A stretch of DNA of 64,000 bases from Lentilactobacillus hilgardii DSM 20176 = ATCC 8290 (GTDB lineage Bacteria > Bacillota > Bacilli > Lactobacillales > Lactobacillaceae), in assembly GCF_000159315.1 (NCBI RefSeq), contig NZ_GG669994.1, positions 404,407 through 468,406 of the forward strand. Direction: 5' to 3'. Under the pieces are notes generated by a model. That model ran no database searches, was not told where the DNA came from, and saw nothing but the letters and a program-made list of their open reading frames with translations. The position numbers were made by a program, and so were the translations under genes. This document shows, piece by piece, positions 30,913 through 40,546 of this stretch (position 1 is the stretch's first letter; each line of letters starts with the position of its first letter).

Positions 30913-32333
30913 TGAATTTTGAAACAACAATTGGTCTAGAAGTCCACGTCGAGCTTAAAACAAACTCCAAAATTTTTAGTCCTTCCCCCGTTGAATTTGG
31001 TGATAAGCCAAATTCAAATACAAACGTTATTGACTGGGGATACCCAGGTGTTTTGCCAACGACTAACAAAGGTGTCGTTCACGATGGTATTATGGCCGGC
31101 TTGGCTTTACATGCCGAAATTGAGCGACGTCCGCATTTTGACCGAAAAAATTATTTTTATCCCGATAATCCGAAGGCTTACCAAATTACTCAATCTGAAA
31201 CACCAATTGCACATGATGGTTGGGTGGAAGTTGAAGTTGACGGTCAAAAGAAGAAAATCGGCATTGCTGAAATGCATATTGAAGAGGATGCTGGTAAAAA
31301 TACACATGAATCAGAGCATTCTTTCGTAGACTTAAACCGTCAAGGGACGCCACTAATTGAAATTGTTTCAAAGCCGGATATTGCTTCACCTGATGAGGCG
31401 TATGCTTATTTGGAACAGTTACGACAAATTGTGCAGTTTACAGGTGTTTCCGATGTCAAGATGGAAGAAGGCTCCATGCGGGTTGATACCAACATTTCAA
31501 TTCGACCGGTTGGCCAAAAAGAATATGGTACTAAGGTTGAAATGAAGAACATCAACTCTTTTAATTATGTTCGAAAGAGTCTTGAATACGAAGAACAACG
31601 TCAGCAAAGGGTTTTGATGTCCGGTGGTACAATCCAACAGGAAACTCGTCGATTTGATGAGACAACCGGCAAAACTGAATTGATGCGTGTTAAGGAAGGC
31701 TCCGATGATTATCGTTACTTCCCTGAACCGGATTTACCAGTTCTAACAATTTCTCAAGAGTGGATTGACCAGATTGCAAACGAATTGCCAGAGCCGCCTG
31801 CTGAGCGTCGACAAAGGTACGTAAATGAACTTGGTATTACTGACTACGATGCAATGGTTGTCACACAAACTAAGGAAATGTCAGACTTCTTTGATAAAAT
31901 GATCAATGCAGGTGCGGATGCTAAATTGGCTGCCAACTACCTGCAGGGAAGCGTTAATGAATATCTCAACGATAATCAAGTAGAACTTCAAAATACTGAT
32001 ATTACACCAGAACATTTGGCAACAATGATCAAATTAATTACCGATGGTACAATTTCTTCAAAAATGGCTAAAAAAGTCTTTAAGGCGATTACAAAGGGTG
32101 AAGAACCTAAAAAGTTTGTTGAAGAAAAGGGAATGGTTCAGTTATCAGATCCATCACAGCTTCAACCAATCGTTGATAAGATTGTTGCCGCAAATCCTCA
32201 ATCAGTTGAGGATTTCCATAATGGGAAGGATCGAGCAATTGGATTCTTGGTTGGTCAAATTATGAAAGAAACCCATGGGAAAGCTAACCCACAAGTTGTC
32301 AATAAACTATTAAAGGATTCTATGAATAAGTAG
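30912..32333 (+). CDS. gatB: Asp/Glu-tRNA amidotransferase subunit B
   Basis: GatB binds the mischarged tRNA and activates it for amide transfer. The 473-residue product has the start [19 protein letters not shown], the [17 protein letters not shown] segment, [17 protein letters not shown], and a C-terminal YqeY-like tail domain. Normal length. The dgk-like gene follows 15 bases later. Confidence 0.96.
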   Translation: MNFETTIGLEVHVELKTNSKIFSPSPVEFGDKPNSNTNVIDWGYPGVLPTTNKGVVHDGIMAGLALHAEIERRPHFDRKNYFYPDNPKAYQITQSETPIAHDGWVEVEVDGQKKKIGIAEMHIEEDAGKNTHESEHSFVDLNRQGTPLIEIVSKPDIASPDEAYAYLEQLRQIVQFTGVSDVKMEEGSMRVDTNISIRPVGQKEYGTKVEMKNINSFNYVRKSLEYEEQRQQRVLMSGGTIQQETRRFDETTGKTELMRVKEGSDDYRYFPEPDLPVLTISQEWIDQIANELPEPPAERRQRYVNELGITDYDAMVVTQTKEMSDFFDKMINAGADAKLAANYLQGSVNEYLNDNQVELQNTDITPEHLATMIKLITDGTISSKMAKKVFKAITKGEEPKKFVEEKGMVQLSDPSQLQPIVDKIVAANPQSVEDFHNGKDRAIGFLVGQIMKETHGKANPQVVNKLLKDSMNK

Positions 32334-32348
32334 AAGGTCAGAATTGTT

Positions 32349-33353
32349 ATGCGAAAACGGGCAAGAGTGATATACAATCCTACTTCCGGCCGAGAAATTT
32401 TAAAGCAGAAAATGGTTGATATTTTGAATGTTTTTGAACAAGCAGGATATGAAACCAGTGCTTTTGCGACCACACCAGAGAAGGATTCAGCAAAAAATGA
32501 AGCGCGTCGGGCAGCCCAAGATGGATTTGAACTTGTTGTTGCTGCGGGAGGAGACGGTACCATTAATGAAGTTGTTAATGGCATTGCCCCTTTAAAGAAA
32601 CGTCCTAGAATGGCTATTATTCCTGCAGGAACAACAAATGACTATGCTCGTGCACTTCATATACCGCGTGAAGACCCGGTTGATGCTGCAAAGATTATCT
32701 ACAAAAACCAAACAATCGATATGGATATTGGCCGTGCAGGTGAAAACTATTTTATCAATATTGCCGCCGGAGGACTTTTAACCGAGTTAACTTACGATGT
32801 GCCTTCAGATTTGAAGACATTCTTTGGATATTTGGCTTATTTGGTGAAAGGTGCAGAACTGTTGCCAAGGATTAAGCCGATTGAGATGGACATTAAATAC
32901 GATGAAGGTGAATTTAAAGGAAAAGCGTCAATGTTTTTCCTGGCTTTGACAAATTCTGTAGGTGGTTTTGAACAGATTGTACCGGATGCATCTTTAGATG
33001 ATGGGAAGTTTACTTTGATTATCGTAAAGACTAGTAATTTAGTCGAGATTTTACATTTGGCCTCAAAAGTTTTAAATGGTGGTCGACATGTGGATGACCC
33101 ACGAATAATCTATAAGAAGACAAGAAAAGTGACTGCAAAGCCGGCCAAAAATGGGGATAGAATGTTAATCAATCTTGATGGTGAGTATGGTGGCGATGCG
33201 CCAATGACTTTTGTTGATTTAAAACAACACATCACGTTTTTTGCAAATCTTGACGAAATTCCGGATAATGCTTATTCTGAAGAAACGGATGAAATGAAAC
33301 AGGTTGAAAAGAACTTCGTCAAAGGTGTTGACAAGTTGCCCGATAAAGAATAG
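32349..33353 (+). CDS. Diacylglycerol kinase family lipid kinase (DgkB/YegS type)
   Basis: The 334-residue soluble lipid kinase has RARVIYNPTSGRE near the start and the nucleotide motif VAAGGDGTINEVVNGI with the GGDGT signature, then PAGTTNDYARAL. It most likely phosphorylates diacylglycerol to phosphatidic acid, recycling lipid left from lipoteichoic acid synthesis (DgkB role). The C-terminal tail is acidic and lysine rich. It follows gatB closely, as in many lactobacilli, and is followed by a terminator. Confidence 0.88.
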   Translation: MRKRARVIYNPTSGREILKQKMVDILNVFEQAGYETSAFATTPEKDSAKNEARRAAQDGFELVVAAGGDGTINEVVNGIAPLKKRPRMAIIPAGTTNDYARALHIPREDPVDAAKIIYKNQTIDMDIGRAGENYFINIAAGGLLTELTYDVPSDLKTFFGYLAYLVKGAELLPRIKPIEMDIKYDEGEFKGKASMFFLALTNSVGGFEQIVPDASLDDGKFTLIIVKTSNLVEILHLASKVLNGGRHVDDPRIIYKKTRKVTAKPAKNGDRMLINLDGEYGGDAPMTFVDLKQHITFFANLDEIPDNAYSEETDEMKQVEKNFVKGVDKLPDKE

Positions 33354-33371
33354 TTTAATAGGTTGTTGAAG

Positions 33372-33408
33372 AAAATTGCGATTCGAATTCTCGACTCGCA
33401 ATTTTTAT
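33372..33408 (+). terminator. Intrinsic terminator after the diacylglycerol kinase gene
   Basis: A 10-bp stem (AAAATTGCGA 33372-33381 with TCGCAATTTT 33396-33405) followed by T. The AT-rich stem ends suggest it may also act on the minus strand, though no gene faces it. rlmD begins 25 bases later. Confidence 0.85.
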
Positions 33409-33432
33409 TTATAGGTTAATAAAGGTGAATAA

Positions 33433-34803
33433 ATGAAAATACAAGTACCAGTACAAAAGAATCAAAAATATGATGTAGAAGTAACGGATTTGACTTACCA
33501 GGGATTAGGGGTTGCAAAGATTGATGATTTTCCGATTTTTATCGAGGATGCGCTTCCTACTGAGTTAGTAACGATTTTAGTGACAAAAGTAAAGAAAAAT
33601 TTTGCTTTTGGAAAAGCACTAAAAATCAATCAGCAAAGTAAAGATCGGGTTAAACCAATTGATGGTGCTTATACCCAAACGGGAATTGCACCATTGCAGC
33701 ATTTGGCTTATCCGGCACAATTAGAATTTAAGCGTCATCAAATTCTAAACGATTTTAACAAAATGAAGCTTGACGTTGAAGTATCTCCAACCATTGGAAT
33801 GGACAAACCTTATCACTACCGAAACAAGGCGCAAATTCCTGTTAGGATGTTAAATGGACGTTTACAGACAGGCTTTTATCGCAAGCATTCCCACGATTTA
33901 GTACCGATTGAAGATTTCTATATTCAAGATCCGGAAATTGATAAAGCCGTTGTCATTGTGCGCGACATCTTAAGAAAGTTTCAGATAACACCATATGATG
34001 AGCAAACTCATCGTGGAGTTATTCGGAACATTATGGTTAGAAGAGGTCATTATTCTCATGAAATGATGATTGTATTGATCACCAAGAGTAAGAAGTTGCC
34101 AAGTGAAGCAGAAATTATTTCCGAAACTGTTAATCAACTTCCTGAAGTTAAAAGTATTGTGCAAAATATTAACCCTAAAAACACAAATTCTCTCATGGGT
34201 AATCAGAATAAGGTACTTTGGGGAAAAGGAACAATTACAGATCAGTTGATGGGATTGGACTTTGAAATTTCCCCCAACTCATTTTATCAAGTTAACCCTA
34301 TCCAAACAGAGAAGCTTTATAAATTAGCAATTCAAAAGGCGCAGCTTAATAAAGATGATATTGTGATTGATGCTTATTGCGGAATTGGGACCATTTCTTT
34401 ATCACTCGCAAAAGTTGTTAAAAAGGTTTACGGTGTTGAAATTGTGCCGGAAGCAATTGAAGATGCCAAACGAAATGCACATATTAACAAAATATCAAAT
34501 TGCAAGTTTGTTGTTGCTAAGGCCGAGGAACAATTAGGCAAGTGGCAAAAAGCCGGTCTTAAACCTGATGTTATTGTTGTTGACCCGCCTCGTAAGGGAT
34601 TGGATGAATCACTGATTGAAAGTGTCGCAGAGATGTCGCTTCAACGATTGATTTATGTGTCTTGCAATCCGGCAACGCTTGCAAGAGATGCTAAGTTATT
34701 TGCTGAACATGGATATCAAATTAATCAGCCAATCCAACCAGTTGATCAATTTCCCCAAACCGTTCATGTTGAATCAGTAACGGTTTTTGAAAAAAGTCGT
34801 TAA
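33433..34803 (+). CDS. rlmD: 23S rRNA (uracil-C5)-methyltransferase, RlmD/RlmCD type
   Basis: The 456-residue product has an N-terminal TRAM domain (1-65), a central part, and a SAM-dependent methyltransferase domain with VIDAYCGIGTISLSLA (313-326), VDPPRKGLDES and the catalytic Cys411 in YVSCNPATLARD. It would make m5U in 23S rRNA. The four Cys of the [4Fe-4S] site seen in many family members near residues 75-95 are missing; the region reads AYTQTGIAPLQH. Whether it modifies one or two sites cannot be told. Confidence 0.88.
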   Translation: MKIQVPVQKNQKYDVEVTDLTYQGLGVAKIDDFPIFIEDALPTELVTILVTKVKKNFAFGKALKINQQSKDRVKPIDGAYTQTGIAPLQHLAYPAQLEFKRHQILNDFNKMKLDVEVSPTIGMDKPYHYRNKAQIPVRMLNGRLQTGFYRKHSHDLVPIEDFYIQDPEIDKAVVIVRDILRKFQITPYDEQTHRGVIRNIMVRRGHYSHEMMIVLITKSKKLPSEAEIISETVNQLPEVKSIVQNINPKNTNSLMGNQNKVLWGKGTITDQLMGLDFEISPNSFYQVNPIQTEKLYKLAIQKAQLNKDDIVIDAYCGIGTISLSLAKVVKKVYGVEIVPEAIEDAKRNAHINKISNCKFVVAKAEEQLGKWQKAGLKPDVIVVDPPRKGLDESLIESVAEMSLQRLIYVSCNPATLARDAKLFAEHGYQINQPIQPVDQFPQTVHVESVTVFEKSR

Positions 34804-34827
34804 AGAATTTTGATTATTAGTCATTGA

Positions 34828-34866
34828 AAAGTACAGATGAAAACTTCTCGTTTGTGCTTTTTTTGA
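34828..34866 (+). terminator. Intrinsic terminator after rlmD
   Basis: AAAGTACA (34828-34835) pairs with TGTGCTTT (34853-34860), one G-T pair, with a 17-nt loop, followed by T-rich sequence. Confidence 0.7.
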
Positions 34867-35120
34867 TTTTTTTAAATCATCAAAAAGAATAACACCCATT
34901 TTCAAAATAAAAGAATAGTGTCCAAAGTCACGAATAATGCCTTTTAATTAAAAAACTATTACTTTTTAATTATTTGGCCTTTAATGTGCGACTTATCAAT
35001 GCAAATGACCATTTTGATAAAAATGACAAAAATATAATGAAATCGCTGTGAATACGATTATAAAGGTGATTCTGGCGTTATTTAGTTTTTTGATATTGGC
35101 TGTGGCTTTAAGACAAATGT
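34867..35120. other. AT-rich region upstream of opuA with an interrupted inverted repeat
   Basis: No gene is seen in these 254 bases. AATTAAAAA (34946-34954) and TTTTTAATT (34963-34971) form a perfect 9-bp inverted repeat, flanked at equal distance by GCC (34939-34941) and GGC (34976-34978). It could be an operator or a chance AT-rich palindrome. Confidence 0.4.
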
Positions 35121-35149
35121 TTGATTGAAAGTTGAATTTTTGTTATGGT
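35121..35149 (+). promoter_or_regulatory. Promoter of the glycine betaine transporter operon
   Basis: TTGATT (35121-35126), 17-base spacer ending TGT, then TATGGT (35144-35149); the TG makes it an extended -10. Transcription would begin near 35156. Confidence 0.65.
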
Positions 35150-35177
35150 AGTAATCGTTATTCTTTTATGAAAAGAC

Positions 35178-35207
35178 ATGACACCCTTAGTAGAGTGTCA
35201 TTTTTTA
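35178..35207 (+). terminator. Intrinsic terminator within the opuA leader
   Basis: ATGACAC (35178-35184) pairs with GTGTCAT (35195-35201) and six T follow. It lies between the promoter above and the opuAA SD (AAGGAGG near 35225), 30 bases before the start codon. This is an attenuator arrangement if the promoter call is right. Confidence 0.72.
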
Positions 35208-35237
35208 TAATTTAATTTTGACAGAAGGAGGAAGCAC

Positions 35238-36437
35238 ATGACAGAAAAACTTAAAGTGCAAAATCTGACTAAAATATTTGGCAGACGAATCCAGAAAGCA
35301 CAGGAACTTGTGAAGGCTGGTAAGTCGAAGGCTGAAATTCTAAATTCAGTTGGTGCCACTGTGGGTGTTAATAATGCATCCTTCAATGTAAATGATGGTG
35401 AAATATTTGTTATCATGGGACTCTCCGGTAGTGGGAAGTCTACGATTATTCGAATGATCAATCGACTAATTGAGCCAACTTTTGGTAAGATTTTTATTGA
35501 CGGTCAAGATTTGACCAAATTGGATAAAAAAGAATTACTTAGCGTTCGGCGAAAAAAAATGAGTATGGTTTTTCAAAACTTTGCGTTATTTCCAAATCGC
35601 ACAATCATAGAAAATACGGCATACGGCTTGGAGATACAAGGTGTTGATAAAGATGCCCGCCACAAAAAGGCTCATGAAGCTTTGGAATTGGTTGGGCTTC
35701 ACGGATACGATGATCAATATCCGACTCAACTTTCTGGTGGTATGCAGCAGCGAGTTGGGCTTGCCAGAGCTTTGGCAAATAATTCGGAAATTCTGTTGAT
35801 GGACGAGGCCTTTTCTGCATTGGATCCTTTAAATCGAAAAGATATGCAGGATGAATTGCTGGATTTGCAAGAGAATTTGCATAAAACAATTGTGTTTATC
35901 TCTCATGATCTAAATGAAGCATTGAGAATCGGTGATCGTATCATGATTATGAAAGACGGAGAGGTTGTTCAAATCGGGACACCTGAAGAAATTTTAACAC
36001 AGCCTGCAGATGATTATGTCGAACGATTTATTGAAGATGTTGATCGAACGAAAGTGTTAACAGCTTCAAATGTTATGATTCGACCTAATATCGTCAATAT
36101 TGATAAAGACGGTCCAAGAATTGCGATGCGACGAATGCTTGAAAATGAAATTTCATCAGTTTACGTTGTGAACAATAAACGACAATTTATTGGAATTGTT
36201 GACGCAAGTCACGTGATGGATTTAATTCGTAAGAAAATTACAAAGCTTGATTCAGTTGTTCAACGCGATGTACCTACGACTTCACCAGATACACCAATTA
36301 CGACTATCATGGAAAAAATTTCTGAAACGTCAATTCCTTTTGCAGTTGTAGATGATCAAAGGCATTTGTTGGGCATCATTATTCGTGGTGCAGTATTAGG
36401 TGCGATTTCGGGAAATGAGGTGAATGTAAGTGACTAA
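35238..36437 (+). CDS. opuAA: Glycine betaine/carnitine ABC transporter, ATPase with CBS domains
   Basis: This ATPase powers uptake of compatible solutes under osmotic stress. The 399-residue product has Walker [10 protein letters not shown], signature [15 protein letters not shown], Walker [17 protein letters not shown]-loop FISHD, and two C-terminal CBS domains from about residue 275, which in this family sense ionic strength and/or c-di-AMP. The N-terminal insertion ([15 protein letters not shown]) is typical of OpuAA/ProV. It overlaps opuAB by 8 bases. Confidence 0.93.
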   Translation: MTEKLKVQNLTKIFGRRIQKAQELVKAGKSKAEILNSVGATVGVNNASFNVNDGEIFVIMGLSGSGKSTIIRMINRLIEPTFGKIFIDGQDLTKLDKKELLSVRRKKMSMVFQNFALFPNRTIIENTAYGLEIQGVDKDARHKKAHEALELVGLHGYDDQYPTQLSGGMQQRVGLARALANNSEILLMDEAFSALDPLNRKDMQDELLDLQENLHKTIVFISHDLNEALRIGDRIMIMKDGEVVQIGTPEEILTQPADDYVERFIEDVDRTKVLTASNVMIRPNIVNIDKDGPRIAMRRMLENEISSVYVVNNKRQFIGIVDASHVMDLIRKKITKLDSVVQRDVPTTSPDTPITTIMEKISETSIPFAVVDDQRHLLGIIIRGAVLGAISGNEVNVSD

Positions 36438-37281
36438 TATTCCTCAATTACCAGTTTCAGACTGGATTAATCATTTTGTTAATTGGTTGGAAGGCTTTAC
36501 CGGTTTTTTTAATGGTATTACCAATTTTATTGGGGGCATTATTAATGGATTCCAATGGATCTTTGACTTGATTCCAATTTGGCTATTTATCGTTCTCGTT
36601 GTTGGCGGTACCTATTGGCTTAACCGGAAAACAAAGCACTGGACATTAATTGGTTTTGAAGTTATCGGGTTGCTGTATGTTTGGAACCAAGGTTACTGGC
36701 GGGATATGACCCAGACACTGACTTTAGTATTGACTTCCAGCCTGATTGCATTAGTTATCGGTGTACCAATCGGTATCTGGATGGCGAAATCAAAGGTTGT
36801 TGAAATTATTGTCAAACCGATTCTTGATTTCATGCAGACGATGCCGGCCTTTGTGTATTTGATTCCGGCAGTTGCATTCTTTGGAATAGGTATGGTTCCC
36901 GGCGTGATTGCTTCAGTTATTTTTGCAATGCCGCCAACCATTCGAATGACCAATTTGGGAATTCGTCAAGTTCCTGAAGATTTAATTGAAGCTGCAGATT
37001 CATATGGTTCTACTTCTTGGCAAAAATTGGTTAAAGTTCAATTGCCATTGGCTAAATCGACCTTGATGGCTGGTGTAAACCAAAGCATGATGCTTTCCCT
37101 TTCCATGGTTGTTATTGCATCAATGATTGGGGCAATGGGGCTTGGAAACAAAGTTTACTTTGCGGTTGGAAGAAACGATGCCGGGAGCGGTTTTGCGGCC
37201 GGCTTGGCGATTGTTATTTTAGCCATTATTTTAGATCGAATTACACAAGCGATCAATCGGAGCAAATCACCAAAAGCATAG
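36430..37281 (+). CDS. opuAB: Glycine betaine ABC transporter, permease
   Basis: The 283-residue permease starts with GTG 36430 inside opuAA. It has about six or seven membrane segments and the coupling motif region [22 protein letters not shown], the EAA loop that contacts the ATPase. It ends before the substrate-binding domain, which here is a separate gene, unlike the fused OpuABC of some lactococci. Confidence 0.93.
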   Translation: MTNIPQLPVSDWINHFVNWLEGFTGFFNGITNFIGGIINGFQWIFDLIPIWLFIVLVVGGTYWLNRKTKHWTLIGFEVIGLLYVWNQGYWRDMTQTLTLVLTSSLIALVIGVPIGIWMAKSKVVEIIVKPILDFMQTMPAFVYLIPAVAFFGIGMVPGVIASVIFAMPPTIRMTNLGIRQVPEDLIEAADSYGSTSWQKLVKVQLPLAKSTLMAGVNQSMMLSLSMVVIASMIGAMGLGNKVYFAVGRNDAGSGFAAGLAIVILAIILDRITQAINRSKSPKA

Positions 37282-37294
37282 AAAGGAGTTAATA

Positions 37295-38197
37295 ATGAAA
37301 AAAATAACCAATAAATTATTAATATTTATTTCGGTCTTCTTTTCCATCGTTCTCCTTTCAGGCTGCTCTAGCCAGATGGCGAAATATAACCCTAAGGAAA
37401 GTGTTGGCAAGCAGATTAACTACACCATTACCGGTATTGAGGCCGGGGCTGGTGAAATGGCCACTACTCAAAAGGCAATGAAAGCTTATGGGCTGGATAA
37501 GGGAAATTGGCAGTTGCAAACAAGCTCGACTGCTGCTATGTTGTCCACGTTAGGAAAATCAATTCGATATAAGCAGCCGATCGTGATTACAGGATGGACG
37601 CCTCATTGGATGTTTACCAAATATAAACTTAAGTTCCTGAAAGATCCTAAGAATATATATGGAAAAACCGAGGATATCAACACAATTGTTCGAAAAGGCT
37701 TAAAAAAGGATAAACCCGAAGCTTATGAATTACTAAATCGATTCCACTGGCGACCTGAACAAATGTCATCAGTGATGCTAAAAGTTAATCATGGTGAAAG
37801 TCCAAGAAAAGCTGCCGGCGATTGGATTAAACAGAATCAAGCACAGGTTAATTCCTGGACAAAGGGAATTAAGCATGTTCATGGTCAAAAATTAAAGCTG
37901 ACATATGTGGCTTGGGATTCGGAAATTGCTTCGACCAACGTTGTTGCTAACGCATTGCGTTCTATTGGCTATAAAGTCACTATTCAGGCGATGGAATTGC
38001 AGCCTATGTGGACATCTATTGCAACTAAAGCTGCTGACGGTACTGTGAGTGCTTGGTTACCAAATACGCAGGGGCTTTATTACAATGATTTTAAAGGGCG
38101 TTTTGATGATTTGGGTGAAAATCTGCACGGCGCTAAAGTTGGCTTGGCAGTTCCAACTTATATGAAAAATGTTAATTCAATTTCTGATTTAAAATAA
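37295..38197 (+). CDS. opuAC: Glycine betaine ABC transporter, substrate-binding lipoprotein
   Basis: The 300-residue lipoprotein has a signal peptide ending with lipobox LLSGC (Cys about residue 24). The mature part has YTITGIEAGAGEMATTQKAM and IVITGWTPHWMF, with the Trp residues that cage the quaternary ammonium group in this family. It has SD AAAGGAG, 13 bases after opuAB. It ends the operon at a strong terminator. Confidence 0.92.
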   Translation: MKKITNKLLIFISVFFSIVLLSGCSSQMAKYNPKESVGKQINYTITGIEAGAGEMATTQKAMKAYGLDKGNWQLQTSSTAAMLSTLGKSIRYKQPIVITGWTPHWMFTKYKLKFLKDPKNIYGKTEDINTIVRKGLKKDKPEAYELLNRFHWRPEQMSSVMLKVNHGESPRKAAGDWIKQNQAQVNSWTKGIKHVHGQKLKLTYVAWDSEIASTNVVANALRSIGYKVTIQAMELQPMWTSIATKAADGTVSAWLPNTQGLYYNDFKGRFDDLGENLHGAKVGLAVPTYMKNVNSISDLK

Positions 38198-38265
38198 TTG
38201 ATGTTGATGTGTGATGTAGCTTCATCATTAAGAGTGATAGGTTTTAATCAGATTATGATAAAAAG

Positions 38266-38323
38266 CGACAAAGGGATTGAAGGGTAAATTTATATTTGCT
38301 TTCAATTCATTTGTCGTTTTTTT
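38266..38323 (+). terminator. Long intrinsic terminator after opuAC
   Basis: CGACAAA (38266-38272) pairs with TTTGTCG (38310-38316), extended inward by GATTGAA/TTCAATT after a 2-nt mismatch; seven T follow. Confidence 0.88.
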
Positions 38324-38572
38324 ATTGGAAAATGAGGAAAAAGGCGCTATTGGCAAATGAGGTGGATAGTTTTTTGCTTAACACTACTTTTATATATGCC
38401 TTAAAATGCAATTTAGGCGATGATTTTTTCCAGGCAACCATTTTATTCATATCATTGAGGATTGACTTAACTCAATATATGGAGATTCTTTTAGGCTGGT
38501 CTATCTCGGCTGATGAAATGACAAAAAAAGGAGATTTGAAAGCTCAATGTGAAATTTATTTCAAATTAGTTC
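38324..38572. other. Region upstream of the deo promoter, no separate gene
   Basis: The deoC frame stays open through this stretch, but nothing in it resembles a protein domain, and the deo promoter lies further downstream. A 14-base palindrome TGAAATTTATTTCA (38550-38563) resembles a catabolite-responsive element (cre) except that its central CG is TT, 9 bases before the -35. Confidence 0.45.
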
Positions 38573-38601
38573 TTTACAGTTGTTCATCCTTCATGTATGA
38601 T
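38573..38601 (+). promoter_or_regulatory. Promoter of the deo operon
   Basis: TTTACA (38573-38578), 17-base spacer, TATGAT (38596-38601), 33 bases before the deoC start. Confidence 0.82.
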
Positions 38602-38616
38602 TGTTTTGTAAACAAT
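38600..38616 (+). promoter_or_regulatory. Likely operator of the deo operon
   Basis: Perfect palindrome ATTGTTT-TGT-AAACAAT directly after the -10, covering the start of transcription. The SorC-type regulator encoded at 41302 is the likely ligand, so binding would block transcription until a deoxyribose phosphate accumulates. The link is inferred from position. Confidence 0.65.
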
Positions 38617-38634
38617 GAAAGGGGTTACATTGCC

Positions 38635-39303
38635 ATGGATACAGTATTAACAACTTCAAAATTAGCTAAATATTTGGACCATACAAACTTAAAGCCTAAT
38701 GCTACGCAGACAGATATCAAGAAGACTTGTGAAGAAGCAATTAAATACAATACGGCATCTGTTTGTATCAATTCATATTGGATTCCGTTTGTAGCTGATC
38801 AATTAAAAAACAGTTCTGTTAAACCAATCACAGTAGTTGGCTTTCCGTTGGGAGCCACTAATACAGAAACAAAAGTGTTCGAAGCCGTTACAGCAATGGA
38901 CCAAGGAGCGGAAGAGATTGACATGGTCCTAAATATTGGTCAATTAATTGATGGTGATCGAAAAAATGTAACCGCTGACATTTTAAAAGTTGCTGAAGCT
39001 GTTCATGCAAAAGGTAAGCTTTTAAAAGTCATTTTGGAAACTTCCTATTTAAATGACACACAAATTGTAATGGGATGCCATGCTTCAATGGATGCCGGTG
39101 CAGATTTTGTTAAAACATCAACCGGATTTAGCTCTGCCGGGGCCAAAATTGATGACGTTGCATTGATGAGAAAAACGGTTGGCAGCAGGCTTGGTGTGAA
39201 GGCCTCTGGCGGAATTCACACACGAGATGAAGCGTTGGCAATGATTAACGCGGGTGCGAATCGCTTAGGTGTTAGCTCAACAATTGCGATTCTGTCAGAA
39301 TAA
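38635..39303 (+). CDS. deoC: Deoxyribose-phosphate aldolase
   Basis: DeoC splits deoxyribose 5-phosphate to glyceraldehyde 3-phosphate and acetaldehyde. The 222-residue product has KYLDHTNLKPNAT, VGFPLGA, and the Schiff-base Lys in DFVKTSTGFSSAGA. The frame is open far upstream (to 38296), but ATG 38635 (MDTVLTTSKLAKYLDH) has the family N-terminus and a GAAAGGGG SD 10 bases before; the upstream part holds terminator and promoter. First gene of the deo operon. Confidence 0.95.
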   Translation: MDTVLTTSKLAKYLDHTNLKPNATQTDIKKTCEEAIKYNTASVCINSYWIPFVADQLKNSSVKPITVVGFPLGATNTETKVFEAVTAMDQGAEEIDMVLNIGQLIDGDRKNVTADILKVAEAVHAKGKLLKVILETSYLNDTQIVMGCHASMDAGADFVKTSTGFSSAGAKIDDVALMRKTVGSRLGVKASGGIHTRDEALAMINAGANRLGVSSTIAILSE

Positions 39304-39331
39304 AGCTGAATCCTTGGGGAGGGGCTAAGTT

Positions 39332-40546
39332 ATGGATACAAAAGAATACAAGAGAATTTTCGGGATTGTGCTGGATTCGGTTGGTACAGGTGCAGCACCT
39401 GATGCAAATAAGTTTGATGATGTTGGTTCAGATACATTGGGACATGTGGGTGAAGCATATGAAGGACGATTGGCACTTCCCAACTTGCAAAAAATGGGGC
39501 TCTCTAATCTAAGGGGAAAGGCTATTTTAGGGGTACCCAAGGTTGAAATACCAATTGGTTATTATGGCGTTATGCAGGAAATATCTGCCGGTAAAGACAG
39601 TATGGATGGACACTGGGAAATGATGGGACTTCCTGTTAGTAAGCCGTTGGATACATTTCCAAACGGTTTTCCAAGTGAGTTAATTAAAAAGATTGAAACT
39701 TTTTCTGACAGAAAGATCATCGGCAATCGTCCCGAGTCCGGTACCAAGATTATCGCAGAACTTGGTGAGCATCAGATGGAAACTGGAGATCTAATTGTGT
39801 ATACTTCCGGTGATTCTGTTCTTCAAATCGCTGCACATGAGGATGTTATTCCATTGAAGGAACTTTATAAAATTTGTGAGTATGCTCGATCACTTGTTAA
39901 CGGGCCGACTTATACGATTGGCCGGGTGATTACACGACCATATGTTGGTCCGGACAAAGATCATTTTACCCGAACGGCAAATCGTCATGATTTCACACTA
40001 GCGCCAATTGGACAAACCGACTTGGATTATTTAAAATCCGCACAGGTTCATACGATTGGTATTGGAAAAATCAACGATATCTTTTCCGGTCAGGGTATTG
40101 ACGTTGGCTTTCATAATGAAAGCAACATGGATGGGATGGATCACGTTGATAAAGTCATGCAGGAAGATTTTACAGGCTTCTGTTTCATTAATTTAGTAGA
40201 TTTCGATGCAATGTATGGACATCGCCGCAACCCAATAGGCTTTGGACAGGCATTAATGGACTTCGATAAGCGCCTTGGGACAGTTTTGAAGAATCTTAAA
40301 GATGATGATCTATTGATCTTAACAGCCGATCACGGAAATGACCCGGGCTTTAAGGGAACAGATCATACGCGTGAACAAGTGCCACTGCTTGCTTATTCAC
40401 CTTCTATGAAGTCAAACGGCAGTCTTGGCATTCGAAAAACGTTTGCAGATTTTGGTGCAACTGTTTTAGATAACTTTAATGTTTCAGGAAATGCGGTTGG
40501 CACAAGTTTTCTAAAGGAATTAATGAATACGGAGGAAATCAAATGA
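39332..40546 (+). CDS. deoB: Phosphopentomutase
   Basis: DeoB interconverts (deoxy)ribose 1- and 5-phosphate and so feeds DeoC. The 404-residue product has [16 protein letters not shown] with metal-binding Asp near the start, [13 protein letters not shown] containing the phosphorylation site region, and [23 protein letters not shown] with further metal ligands. Alkaline phosphatase superfamily. It overlaps deoD by 4 bases. Confidence 0.95.
   Translation: MDTKEYKRIFGIVLDSVGTGAAPDANKFDDVGSDTLGHVGEAYEGRLALPNLQKMGLSNLRGKAILGVPKVEIPIGYYGVMQEISAGKDSMDGHWEMMGLPVSKPLDTFPNGFPSELIKKIETFSDRKIIGNRPESGTKIIAELGEHQMETGDLIVYTSGDSVLQIAAHEDVIPLKELYKICEYARSLVNGPTYTIGRVITRPYVGPDKDHFTRTANRHDFTLAPIGQTDLDYLKSAQVHTIGIGKINDIFSGQGIDVGFHNESNMDGMDHVDKVMQEDFTGFCFINLVDFDAMYGHRRNPIGFGQALMDFDKRLGTVLKNLKDDDLLILTADHGNDPGFKGTDHTREQVPLLAYSPSMKSNGSLGIRKTFADFGATVLDNFNVSGNAVGTSFLKELMNTEEIK

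Noticed and set aside
38296..38634. Extension of deoC to 335 codons
   Set aside because: Covers the opuAC terminator and the deo promoter; the extra sequence resembles no domain and deoC is about 220 residues.
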